Source: Klebsormidium nitens (lineage: Eukaryota > Streptophyta > Klebsormidiophyceae > Klebsormidiales > Klebsormidiaceae). Taken from it: DNA of 64,000 nucleotides. Positions 48,291-60,900 of the stretch are shown here, piece after piece. The notes beneath the pieces were generated by a model. The model searched no databases. It was not told where the DNA came from and saw only the letters and a program-made list of their open reading frames with translations. Location: NCBI GenBank assembly GCA_000708835.1, contig DF237112.1:99342-163341 (forward strand), in the 5' to 3' direction. Position numbers and translations under genes: made by a program. The first letter of the stretch is position 1; the number at the start of each line of letters is the position of its first letter.

Positions 48291-49556
48291 CTTACAATCA
48301 GCCTTTGTAGCTTTGGCGAATCCTTATTCCTGCGGATGTGTTCATTATTGCTATCCTTGGCATGTCCAAGGAACAGGGGCGCCAAGGAAACCGATTAGCT
48401 CAGAGGATTTTGGAAAAAGGGATACATTGGTCCTTTTTTCCTTGCGAAGACGCAGGCTCGCAGGCTGTCATGAGTACCTGGATAGGTCAGGTGAGACGGT
48501 CGCCTCAGACGTTTCAGAACGGTTCTCAGAGTTTGTTCAAGAGTCCTGTGGTCTCATTTCACATCTGTAGGCATCACAATATTGCTGGCTCTTATGAATG
48601 AGCCGCAGCAAGCTTAGTCACCCAATGTTATCATGAAACTTGCAAGGCGAGAAATATTGAGGGTGAAGGTCATCCTCAGGACCAATAGTCCCTGTAATCA
48701 GTCTGCGTGTTGAGGCACGCGTTTAAGTTCATTGCAGGCGTACTGAGGCAAGTCTTTTGTTCAAAATCTCTTGAAGTCGATGTTGCATACCCTTTGTTGT
48801 GGTATCCGGCGCCTAGGTAGTATTTGGAAGGTGGATTAGCAGGGGACATAAATTGATTCCCCAGTAGAGATTATACAGAACGCGTGTGAATGGTTGCCGT
48901 GTCGTCATTTCTCGTCCGCCGCATGCTTAGATTGCAATCTGGCCGGTCCAAGGGGAAACCATCGCTTGGACACACGTCTGACTTCAACTAGACACCGTTG
49001 CACCATCAAGCAGATGAGATATGAACAAAAGTTCTACATCTGATATACATTTAGGGTTCTCTAATTGCACTTGTGAGGTTTTGCTGATTGCGCTTGAGTC
49101 CTAAAAAAACGCAGAGTCGTTCTACTTATTGACTTGTCGTGCAACAAAGCGTCACAGATTTGACGAGCTGTGTACGGTTCAGACACTCAAGATATTTCAA
49201 AGGCTTTGAAGACAGTCGCATCAAGTACCTGATGTCGAACATCCAAAAGCTTGCGAAAGTTCATCCACGGGGACAGATGGCTTATCACAACGTCGTGTGA
49301 TTGACTGAACATCGAGACTCCTTGACTACTTGGCAGATGCAGATGCTCAATCGTGAGTCTGGCTGCTGGTAAATCCCTTAAGGGAACCGAGAGGTTCCTG
49401 AAGCTGCTCCCCGCTCTAGTTTTGTTTTAAACCCCATCGAGACAACAGACAGCACCTTGCGATATAGATGCAACTTTGAAAGAACGATGTGTACTCGAGA
49501 GGTTTGTTTGGGTTTTCTCTGCGATTCTTGCAACACGGGCCTCTAATGTTTTGCAG
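48291..49556. other. Divergent intergenic region
   Basis: No gene is recognised. The right end (from about 49440) may hold the leader of the coiled-coil BTB gene; a CAG immediately before its ATG at 49557 could be a splice acceptor. Confidence 0.42.
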
Positions 49557-50825
49557 ATGGTTTCCTCCGCAAAGCTCAGCTGGTTCGGACAGAGGAAGGT
49601 GGAATGCTCGCGCGCTCTTCCTCCCGCTTCTAGTTCCTCTGATCCTCCAAGCTTCCCCCCCTTAGTCCAACCTACAATCACGCAAAACAAGATCAAAGAA
49701 TGCGCATGCGTATCCGAGAAAGTTGAGTGGGAAGCGATTGACCAAGCGCGTACGAAGCTGATCACGAAATTGGAATGTGAGCGCGAGAAGCTGGCAGCCG
49801 ACTTGGGGAGCGCGCGCGCGCAGCAGAGCGCGGCGCAGGCAGCCGCGGAGGAGAGCCGCGCGAGGAGCGTCGACCTCGAAGCGCACGTCGCGCAGCTCTG
49901 CGCTGCGCTCGAGGTAGAAATGCGCGGTTGTCGCGCAAAGGCCGCGCAGATTCGGAGGCTCGAGACTTCTTTGGACGACGCTAGGGACGCGGGCGCACGG
50001 CGCGAAGAGGAGCGCGCGCGCTTCCACTACGTGCTCGCGCCCAACGGACAGACGGGTTCTATTTCGCGGACGGTCCTGGCGTCCGCTCCTGACTCTCTTC
50101 TGTACAAGATGTACTGCGGAGACTGGGAATACCCGCGCGATGAGAACGGGCGCGCGATCATTACGTGTCATCCGGACAGGTGGGCTTCCGTTCTGGAACA
50201 CCTGACGACCGGAACGGTCCCGACGGAACCGGACTCTCGGCTTCTGGATCAGGCACGGTATTGGTACTTGGGGAGGCTTGTAAGGGGTCTAGAGGCCTTG
50301 TATCCGGGAGTGGTCGTTCTAAATGACCCTGATGCGGGTGGGTTTAGGGTCAAGTGCGTGCTTACGTCTGTCATGGAAAAGTTGACAACGGTCCAGCCAA
50401 GCGTTGAGTACGTAGCGGCTCGGGGCAGTTTCTGGTCGGTTCAGATCGAGCGGGAGGGCATCCGTCATCTGTTCAAGCCCCTTAGTAAATCCGAGTACAA
50501 CTCTCCACGTGGCGTGCCCGTCGTCAAGGCTACGTTGCCCCGGTTCTCAACCAGATTCAGAGTGATCCTTGACGATGGAGATGTCGTGACGGATTGGGAG
50601 GAATCCGGTTTTGACCCAGCATACTTTAACCCTAGCCGAGCGAGGGGCTACGCAACATGGAACGAATATGACACCCACTGCAGAACCCATCTAAAAGGAT
50701 TCCTTAGTTGGCGGCGTTTCGGATACAGCTTGCAGCAACTGGTTACTCAGCCACTTGCTAGAGCACACGACAGCCTAGTCGTCGAGGTTGAGGTTCAATA
50801 TCTGGATTCAAGAGTGACCACGTGA
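49557..50825 (+). CDS. Coiled-coil plus KCTD-type BTB (T1) domain protein
   Basis: Single open frame of 422 residues from the first ATG at 49557. Residues about 50-155 form a charged Ala/Glu/Arg-rich coiled coil. Residues about 164-250 match a KCTD/potassium-channel T1-type BTB fold: ISRTVLASAPDSLLYKMY, then DENGRAIITCHPDRWASVLE, then HLTTGTVPTEPDSRLLDQAR. The C-terminal ~170 residues are not recognised. KCTD-type BTB proteins oligomerise and often act as cullin-3 adaptors; that role is known for the family, not shown here. The sequence TTGCAG sits right before the ATG, so an upstream non-coding or coding exon may exist. Confidence 0.72.
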   Translation: MVSSAKLSWFGQRKVECSRALPPASSSSDPPSFPPLVQPTITQNKIKECACVSEKVEWEAIDQARTKLITKLECEREKLAADLGSARAQQSAAQAAAEESRARSVDLEAHVAQLCAALEVEMRGCRAKAAQIRRLETSLDDARDAGARREEERARFHYVLAPNGQTGSISRTVLASAPDSLLYKMYCGDWEYPRDENGRAIITCHPDRWASVLEHLTTGTVPTEPDSRLLDQARYWYLGRLVRGLEALYPGVVVLNDPDAGGFRVKCVLTSVMEKLTTVQPSVEYVAARGSFWSVQIEREGIRHLFKPLSKSEYNSPRGVPVVKATLPRFSTRFRVILDDGDVVTDWEESGFDPAYFNPSRARGYATWNEYDTHCRTHLKGFLSWRRFGYSLQQLVTQPLARAHDSLVVEVEVQYLDSRVTT

Positions 50826-51943
50826 CTGAAAATGTTCAATCAGGACGGTTACGAAGACCTCCAGAAGGTTCAAGCTCTCTTCCATGTTGCAATTCATGCT
50901 TCTTCCAAAGCGCGGCCTTTGTTTTCTCACTCTTAGGGGCCGGTTTGTCATATTCATGAAAAGGCAACTTAGCCTTCAATCGTGTCGCTCAATTCGCGAG
51001 GAGCTAAGATATGCTACTGATGGGCCGGAAGTCTTGAGACTGTACGTTTTGTTTGAATCACAGCTGCTGAAATTATCGGTCGAGCATTCGGTGGTTGTTG
51101 GGCATCTCGAGCGTAGTTGGCCCAATGATTGTGAACGGTGTCCGACTTTTGGTGGTAGGAATGCTGTGTGTCTACAGAATTTTCTAACCTCATATGGTGT
51201 TCATACGAGGTGCTTGGCACCGTCGTTTCCGGGTTGAGAGGTAGACTTTGTGAAGGCCAGGCTTCTAGATTGCATGGCTCGTAGGGTTTTGCAAAACCAC
51301 AGTTGACCAACGTTGTTACGCGCAGTATGGAGGCGGTCGAACAAATAAACGACCGAGAAATTTGAAGATGACCAGCTGACGGTTGCAGAAGCAACGGAAT
51401 CAAAGTTGAAAGCTTCAACTCAGAGCACACGTGTATACATATGTGTGTGAAGCCAAAGAGAGTATGTACATGCACTATGGTCGCGACGGTTCGACAAAGA
51501 GATTCCCAGATCATGCCGCAAAAGATGAATATGTTAAAATTACATGTGTGCTGGGAGATGTCGCATGCCGCATTTGGTAGCCGCATTCCATAGCCTTTAT
51601 AGTTCGACAAACAATCCCCGTTGTTGAGGATAGCGCCTCCCAATATTGGTACTAGAAACTGGCGTGAAACCACTCCGCGTCGGGTTTGCTCCCTTCTTAC
51701 GAAACTCGCTCAATTCCAAACTCGTTTATGACTCAACCAAGTCTATCAATTTATAAAATTACTCGAACCGGGCAAATTTAAGAACTCTAGAAGGACCTCA
51801 GGGACGTGTCACCTATCAAGGTCCCGGGATCATGTCTTGGCTTCGAAACAAAATCAACTCTGAAACTCCGGCTGACTGACCCGTGTTACAGAATTTTGCT
51901 TGTCTGACACGTGTTGTAACGAATATAAGTTAGACTCGTTCGC
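50826..51943. other. Convergent intergenic region
   Basis: No gene is recognised between the 3' ends of the coiled-coil BTB gene and the RNase T2 gene. Confidence 0.45.
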
Positions 51944-54900
51944 CTACAACAACTTGCGGCTGGAGACAATGCGGCGGACGGTGCCCGCGCTGTAATCTGC
52001 AACGGTCGGAGAAGAAGAGGGGTCAGCATCAGCAAGACTGGTCCTCCGCAGAACTCACGGAGCAGTTCCGACTTCTCTCCAAGGTTTCAGAAGTAATGAA
52101 CCTGTCAAAACCCGGCGCTGTATGCACCGCGCTGTCTACGTTGTGCGCGATTGCGCGTTTGAGCCGGGACTGGCTTAGCAGCCGAACGAGGTGGCTGCCT
52201 TGCCGACTGGAAGTTGCGAACTCACTGCGTCAGGCTAGCTGATCACTGCGTTTTCTTTCATGCTCTGCGTTGAGGGGGAGTTTTGCGGTCTATAGAGACG
52301 GCCAGTGTGCTGACTAAGCATTCCGCATTTCGCGTACAGTAAAATCCTAAGGTCGGAGTGCCCTAGAAGCTTGGGAGGGATTCTCTAGAGGAACATGCCT
52401 GCCAAATAGGTCGAGAACATAGCGGATCCGAGAAACTTGGCAGCACGTTAAGTCGAGCCGCAGATAAAAACCCGTCGGTAACCAGACCCGGTCAGAGAAC
52501 ACGGTAAATCGAGACCCGGTTTTGAGTACGCTTTTCAGTATGGGCAGAGAAGATTGAGTCCAGTGTTGATTCGAAATGAGGAGACGTTTCGGACGATATT
52601 GACAGCTTTAGGAATTTTCAGGGCCCATATGTTCTTAAGAAGGGGACTATTCAGTCGGAAGCGTGCTTAAAGTCGTTTCAAGACCGTACTGAATGGGGTT
52701 CTGATCTATTGGGAAAGACGTTTGCTGGCAAGTGTGATGATGCTCGTTATGACTGTGCAAAACCCCACTCTCAACATATTAAATTGCTTGCCGGAGATGA
52801 CAATCTGCGGGCACTTGCCGACTCTGTTGTCAAGAGCGCCTCCAATCCTAGTGGGCTACTGTGCACAACCAGTCACATGTGCTGACAGCAGCCATGCACA
52901 TTCGGACTTCAACTTATTTCTTAAACTTCCAAGACTTGAAAATTGTATCTCTTGGAAACGCCTAACGAAACTGGACACGTGACCTGAGGACACGTGGCTT
53001 ACCAGGAATCAAGATCTGCGGGCAAGACTTGCAGTTGTTGGAGCCCAGGGTGCCGATGGGGCACGTGATGAGCTCGGTCGGGAAGCCGGCCGCGTCGCGC
53101 CCGTAGCAGTACCAGACCTGAGAAATAGCCACGTGACGTCATATTTACGGAAGCACTCGTTCGCTCGTAGCAGTACCAGACCTGAGAATTAACCACGTGA
53201 CGTCATATTTACGGAAGGACTCGTTTGTTACTTTAGCATGACATGATAGGACGCGTTCTGTCGCTTTAGCGACAGATAAGTTCAGACAGAATTGATCAAG
53301 TCCTCTCTGGGTCTAGTAGCCGACCTGTGGCGGTCGCCTCGTCCGCACTACCAAACGTGGGGGAGGAGCACTTTAATGGCTTGGCGAAAAGTTTTGGGAT
53401 TTCACGAAATCTTCTTTAGAAAGTGGAGAGCGAAATCATATCAAGAACAAAATGTTTGGACAGAGCATCGAGGCAGACAGCTGGCACTTCTTGCAGGGAA
53501 TTGGCCGCGCCGAACATTGAAGGGGGTTCGTCGTACTTCCTTGTGGCGACTCTTAATCAAATAGGTCTCATGGATCAACACCAAAATGAAAGCAGAAACA
53601 GAGAGTACGATGCAAGATACACGATACAAGAACGGGAGGAAAGCGTACAGGAAACAGCGGAGTTAGACGACGGAACGCCGAAATGCAGCCCGAACAGCTG
53701 GCATCTTCTTATCATAAAGAAGTCCATCTTGTTTCCGGCTCTTCTCTATCATTATTTTACAAAACAGCTTTCAGATACTTCGCCGGAAAGAGACAACCAC
53801 GGCAGAACGCAGACGAAGTCGGAGAACGGAACGGTTTAAGAACGGAACGCCGGAACGCAACTCGGACAGCTGGCAGTTCATGTCGCCCTGAGGTCTGGCC
53901 GTGTTGTACGTTGAATCAAACACCCCACGCTTAGTTCATATCATCAAATCAAATGAGGGAACGACAAAGCGGAACCGGAACGCACCGCGGACAGCTGGCA
54001 ATACCTGTCACACTTGGGAATGGCCCTGTTGCTCATCACAGGAAAAATCTCTTCATTTTATTCACGTTACGTTTTCAGATAAGGAAACGGAACTAAAAAC
54101 GGAACAGCAAAGCGGAAGCCGGAACGCACCTCGAACAGCTGGCAGACCCTGGATGGCCGTGTTGTTCATTCAAATCAGCAGAGTCAGAAACCGCATTCTT
54201 TGAACGAAAGCAAAGCAGAAGCTGGAGCGCACCTTGGACAGCTGGCAGTTCTCGTCGCACTGGGACGTTAGAAAACTGCAACTTTACTCACTTTACGTAC
54301 CTACTTTCTGTAACCGAAACGGCAAACGGAACGAACGAGAGCGAAGCGAATAACAGAACGCACCTCGGACAGCTGGCAGTTCCTGCCGCACTGGGGATGG
54401 CCGTGTTGTTCATCACATGAGAATCCTCTCCATCTTGGTTCGCCTTACGCCGTATCCCAGGAAACAAATGGAACGGAAAGCGGAACAGCAAAGCGGAAGC
54501 CGGAACGCACCTCGGACAGCTGGCAGTTCCTGTCGCACTGGGGGATGGCCGTGTTGTTCATCGAGTTGACGAAGGCGGTGGTATCGACGGCGGTGCCGCG
54601 CTTCTGGTGCACGTTCACATCGGCCCAGGAACCGTTGGCGGTCAGCTGCTTGGTGATGCCAATGGCGGTCTCGAAGAAGGCGGTTTTGTTGTCGGTTAAG
54701 TAACCGCCCACACCTGCAGAAGGGATTTGTGCTGCTTGAGAGACCATACAGGGTTACTGCAAATGTGGTTTCGTTGGTGTCAAAGCAGTGTCAGAAAAGG
54801 CGGTCTTGTTGTCGGTTAGGTAACCGCCCACACCTGCAGAGGAAATTGTGCTCCTTGAAAGACCATACAGGGTTACTGGAAAGTAGTGAAACAAAACTGC

Positions 54901-57900
54901 GGTTTCGTCAGTGTCAAAGAAGTGTCAAAGAAAGCGGTCTTATTGTCGGTCAGGTAACCGCCCACACCTGCAGAAGCAATTTGTGCTACTTGAGAGACCA
55001 TACAGGGTTACTGGAAAGTAGTGAAACAAAACTGCAGTTCCATTAGGTCAAAGAGGTGTCAAAGAAGGCGGTCTTGTTACCGGTTAGGAATTCGCCCACA
55101 CATGCGCAGGTAAAGGATCCGCAGCTAAGGATACAGGCTTGAATCTGCGAAATAAAGAGTGCACCTTCCAAAAAAGGCGGCTTTGTCAGGTAACCGCCCA
55201 TATGGATCTTTACAAAAATACTGCACGGTCCAAAGAGGAGGGTCCCGTCAGGTAACCGCCCACATAATCAGTGCACTGTCCAAAGAAGACGGTTTTGTCA
55301 GGTTACCCCCCCGACCTGCAGGTAAGAAGATCGTTGCTAAAACAGGGCGTCAAAATGAGGAACGGTTCCCCGAAGCGACCAATTGGCCGAGGCACCGACC
55401 AATCGCCCGAAAAAGCACGTGGTCAGTCATTTGTCGGGGACTGTGTCTCGCCGGAGAGCCTCGTTCATAGGGGCGCCACGAGCGGAAAAGCTCACTGTTT
55501 TTGCCACTTTGTAGAGTAGCGACTATTGAAACGAGCACCCCAAACGTGGCGGCGTCAAGCGTGCCCGGTCACAGAGGTTGCTCATACCCAAACCTTCTCG
55601 ACTGGTAGAAACGACACGGTTGATTGATCGTTGCGAGTTACGAGCAACGACCGCAGGAAATTTTTACCACATGCGACGCACTGATATCTGGTCAAAACTG
55701 CAGCATTCAAGCGCGAAAGATGTTTCGTTTCACGAGAAAATTCTGAGGATTGAAATACCAGGTTCGGAACAATAATAACTGGTCAGAAAGGCAACATTCA
55801 CGCGCGAGGGGACCTGACAGGAACCGTAATTAGGAGATTTGCTCAAGACGAGAGAAAGGCACTCACAGGAGGCGTGCTTGAAGAACTCGTGGTCGAGGAA
55901 GGTGCGGTCCGCACCCAGGAAACCCGGTGCGTACCGGGCCATGTCCGCCTGCAGGGCCTGTAATTCACACCAGAGCGCCAACGTCAGAACTAAGCGCCAT
56001 CGTCAGCTGTAAAAAGTCTCTCTGTAGGAGAAAAGCAGAGTATTTTGAAACTTCCTAGGTCGCACTGTCAGCATGTATACGGCAAAAGAAGAGACTACGG
56101 ATCGGTGTCACATCAACCCTACACTCGATGCGCTTTTCGAAAGGCCTTGCAAGCCACGCCTACTCTAGTTTCCTCGACAACGAGCTTTCTTCTCACGGGT
56201 GCCCCTATCCCTGAAACTTACAAAGCAAGTCGAAAGCAACTTTATAGTGGGCGTAGGCGTCATGCCGACGGCATCGCCGGATTGACAGCGGGTTATGGCC
56301 CCTACCCACGGATGGTTATGGGCGGTTACGGGCTGGTTAAAATTGGTTAAGTGTCCAATGACCACACTTGGGCGGTTACCAGCCCTGGAACAACTCAGAC
56401 TAAAGCCCGGTTGTCTGTCGCTGATACGAGACTCAACTCTGCTAATCAGCCTGGTTAGCAACCAGAATTTCCTGTGAAAACTCTGGCGGCGGCACGAGTC
56501 GGACGGATTCGGTTCGTCTAACAAATCCATTTGTGCCGTCCGATCTGAGATGCACTCGCGAGTGCAGAAATCCACTTTAAGCCACAGAGCCGCAGCGCGG
56601 GTGTTCCTAACCTGGGCACGTGCCTTAGCGGTTTTCGCAATGTAGGTGCCGAACCTATTTCGAAAAGAAGCACGAGCAACGACAGCGGAGCGACCTCCAC
56701 ATAATGAAACCAAAGGGCAGCTGCAAGTACTACGGCCGAATTGCGGAACCCCTCGAGAATGGAGACACCACCGAGATCGAAACGTGACGAATACGACAGC
56801 GCCCCAACGAAGTCCTTCGTCAGCCACGCCCTTTGAGCTAGAGCCTACCGAAAGGATGCTTCATTCGCGTTCTTCCTCGATCGATTGTGGTGTTCTTGGA
56901 GCTCAAAATCCTCTTTCGACTGCCACTCACAATCCCAAAATATCATCTGACTTCCAATTCGAAGAGCCACTGGCAGATTTCAGTAACCACAGTCGGGCTC
57001 TTCTGGAACCTGCCCTGAACCTGGAAGCTTTGACGGCGGCGATTGCATGGGGCAAACTCCCGCTGGGATGACGTCAACCAGAGTATGAAGAAAATGCCTA
57101 CCCTCACCATCAGGTCCTCAATGCTCCCTCCTGGTCTCTTATATTCGCAAGCAAGGAACGCTTCCAACACCATATCAAATCGACAGGGTAGCGGCACCCA
57201 TTCTGTAACCTTCGCGAACGACGATTTCGAGGAGCTTTTGAGTCAAGGTTGAGCATCCCCACAGCTCACCGTCAACACAAACCCTTAAACCCTAAACCCT
57301 AAAATCCAGCGAGAAAACTCACTGTCACAGTCGCCTCTTCCACCTGGCAGTGCGTGACGCCGTTCGCACGTATGCACTGCTCGTAGTTGACCTGCGCGAG
57401 ATTTCTCTCATACGTCCGAACTCACAATCAACACCCAGCAATGAGACAACGTGGACCTACCGAAACGGTCGCCTCTTCCACCTGGCACTGCGTTACACCG
57501 TTGGCGCGCATGCACTGCTCGTAGTTAGATTGCGTAAAGTTGGCGGCCGTCGCATTGGCCCACGGGCAGAGCCCGCCGTTGACGTGGCACCTGGAGTAGT
57601 CAATCCTGCCGGGCCCTGTCGCGGAGCAGTACTGGTTCCAGCCCTGCGGAAAGGAGTGGGCTCTTGTCAGCAGGGAGCAGCAACGGGGCCTCTAACCATG
57701 CAACTCGAGGAAGAAAATGAGCCAAGACAATGATATAGACTCCAACAAACACGATCATCCTAATCCAAAGACGTACCTGCTCCGCACCTTCACGCACCCA
57801 TGCAAATCCTCGAACAAAATCTGCCCTTCCCAGTGCGGTTACCCTACTGTTAATTAAATACCCCGCGAGAATGGTACCGGAGAGGGTATCGTATGGACTT

Positions 57901-60900
57901 ATTTGGGCAGAACGTCTAGTCGTTTCTGGTTCAAAACAAAAGGAGAGAAACAAGCCCATGTTATGACTCCATCTTTCATTCTTTCAACTTCGTAGACTAA
58001 TAATGATAAAAAGACTGTGTAACGGAAACAATCTATGATGGATCCGACTCCTAGACGAACCCCTGAATCGGATCCGAAAGGACCTGGTGCCCTTTCGAAG
58101 TGGTGCATGCAAGCTCGCGAGGCTGTTTGCAAAGCGGGTCAGCAGCTTAACCTGGGGGGCAGAAAGGACCCAAAGGGTACGAGCGAGTGACGGGTAGTCA
58201 AGAACGAAAGAGTGTGTTTTACATGGACACGTGTATTGACCAAGATCCACAGAGGGCGCATCCTGCTCTTTGAAACGCCTTCAATCCCCGCCCTAGCAGT
58301 CTGATACGAAGTGACGTCTTTCTGACGTCCTTGCACTTATCATCCAAAGGAGCACACTGAATTCGGGAATGGACTTGACTTAAGGACGACTAAGCAAATC
58401 TCTCGTCTGAATCTTCGGACAATCAGACGACTTCCTAGAACGACACTGGAAAATCAAATGAAGCCAAAGCCAAACCACGTGTCCGTCCATGCCACCAGAA
58501 CTTTCTGACCGACCCCTCTAGCGGAGCTGTAGCGAACTCTCTTGCAGGCTTCCAAAAGGCCTTCCGTTTCGGGATATCTGTCTTGAGATACGAACGCATT
58601 CCTGGGACAGACAGCAGCACACAAACAGCAGCACACATTCTAACTGTGTCCATCCGTTCTGGTGACTGGCAGTGAAAGCAAACTGGTAGAATCTAGCGTG
58701 CAGAAGCGGAAACGGTCACGGAAGGTGGTACGTCCTGTGGAACTAAGTCAAGCCGCTTTAGTCTCCAATCAGAGTCCTAGAGACATCAACGGGACTTTAT
58801 GTGAATAACTCTAAGGGGCTCTCAGAGAGCTTATGCCATCCACTTTAGATGAGAGCAGCCAGTCAGGTGTTTGGGAACAAACCGTCCGATGAGAAACTCT
58901 TTGAGTGAGGTTGCTTAAAGGTAAGAGCGACTGCCAACTCACACCTTTCCCTTCCCAAATGCATTCAACACTACAAGAACCATCGACGTAGGCAGAGGCA
59001 TAGAACGCAGCAACTCAGAGCTCCAGCAAAGAAGACAATCTCAAACGTGCCACACTCCAGTGCAAAGTCGACACTTTGGATAAAAAGATAGCAATGCAAT
59101 ATGTACCTGGTAGGAACCGTTGTAAGCGGGCGCAGCAGGCTCGGTGGTGTAGAGAGAACCGTAGTCGGTCCACAGGCCGTGTAGAACCAGGTTCTGAGAG
59201 CCCTGGGTGCCAGCCTGAGACAGCCCACGAGAGGAAAGTGAGCAAAGGCCCAATTTTGAAAGGTGGACGGACTGGGAGCCTTTTGCTGACAGTTTCCTCG
59301 TTGTGAAGAGAAATGAAACGGAGCTCCACAGCGTCAGACTGCTAGACATAACCTATCCATGCTTTATGGAAGAATGCTGCCGGCGTGATGAGCTGTATGA
59401 ATGCAGCCACTTGTCAAATAGCAAGGACGGTAATCGACTGGTATTCACCCCGCTGTTGTATTCAGCCCTCTGTTCGCAATGAAAGGGTCTCAACGAAGGC
59501 CTAGGTGGGCTGGAGAATAGTCCTCTACTTGAGAAACCCTACCGTGAGGGGTTAAAGGCCGACTACGCCTGAAAGTTCACTGGGTGGAAACCATGTCAAG
59601 AAGCACTCGGCAGGCTAGTTACTTTGTCCATCACTTTATGCGCAGCTGAAGATTGTGTGCGCAACCGAGTCTGTCAAACTTGAGCTCGATGGAAGGAAAT
59701 TGGGTAGTTCGCAGTTTGAGCCCAAACGATTAAAAATCAGCAGCAGTTTCGTCAATTGTAAGAAGGCGCCACAGTGACAGGCAAAATGGGGACCCCAGAG
59801 TATCGCTTGGAAACGCCAAGATTCTGGTCTGCGAGAAGTCACTCCAAATTGGATGCACAAAACCCCCAACAAACAGCACTCCATTGCGTGCAGAGGTCTA
59901 ATGCAGAAAGAGGCGCGAGTCTTCAGGTCCTTGAACTTGTCCGTACTTGAATTCCACAAAAGGCCTTGGAGCATTTCTGGAACCTTTACCAGCACAAAGC
60001 AGACGGAGGATAAAAGCAGCCTGTCTTCAAGAAGGAGAGAGCATGAAGAAGAGGTGACGATACAGTTGAAACTCATTAGGGGGGGGTGGGTGTAAAACTC
60101 ACCAGAGTGTAGCTGGAGCAGAAGCCCCCCCCGGCGGTCGAGTTTGCGCTGCAGGAAGTGGGTGCCCAGTAGAGGGCAAGGGCATAGTAGCCGAACTTGC
60201 CGGGGGGCGCGTTGGTGAGACCGCCATTGAAGCGGAGTGCGGTGGGGTTCTGGGCGCAAAAGTCCTGGACAGAGCTGCTGTTGCACTTGCCAGAGCTGCA
60301 AAGGAGGTTTTCATTGCTTCAAAACGTTGTTTTGTTTGAAGACTATTTGGCACAGACTTTTTGCAACTGTCATTGATCGGGGGAAGGCTGCCTGGGGGGT
60401 AATAATATGTTTGGGGCAAGACTGTCTGATGGCAAAAGGTGCTTCAACTAGGGTAAAATCATTTCCCTGGCAACACAGAGCAAAATTTTAGGGGGGCGAC
60501 TGGGGGGGGGGGAAGGGGGGGGGGATCGAAGATGGTGGAAGGAACATGCTCTTACCGCTAGCCAGTTGGCAAAGAGAAAGCTGCCAATTAATGCCCAGCC
60601 TGTCATCAAAATATGAAAGCGACCTAAAGGTAGTGGGCGTAACAAAGACAGATGTTCAACCCCCTTGGTGACACTTGCCCCCCCTTCCCGTAGCGGTAGA
60701 TGGCACACCCTGGCGCTCAAGATGCACTCAATCAAGCAGCTCGCTTGGAAGCCAAAATGGCTTTTATTCTGAACAAGACCAGCCCCCCAGCTCCGTCAAG
60801 CTCCCCAGCTCCGTCAACCGGAAGCAACAAGCTGGATTGTGACATTTTCTTATGTATTCGGTCCCCTAATCCCTTCTTCAGACAATTTGCCCCTACAGCC

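Noticed and set aside
51014-51673. Minus-strand open frame of 219 codons
   Set aside because: No recognisable domain, unbiased composition, and it lies between two convergent 3' ends; likely chance.
53453-55325. Regularly spaced repeats reminiscent of a CRISPR array
   Set aside because: The units are diverged copies of exon 6 ends in a eukaryotic intron, with graded decay and uneven spacing.
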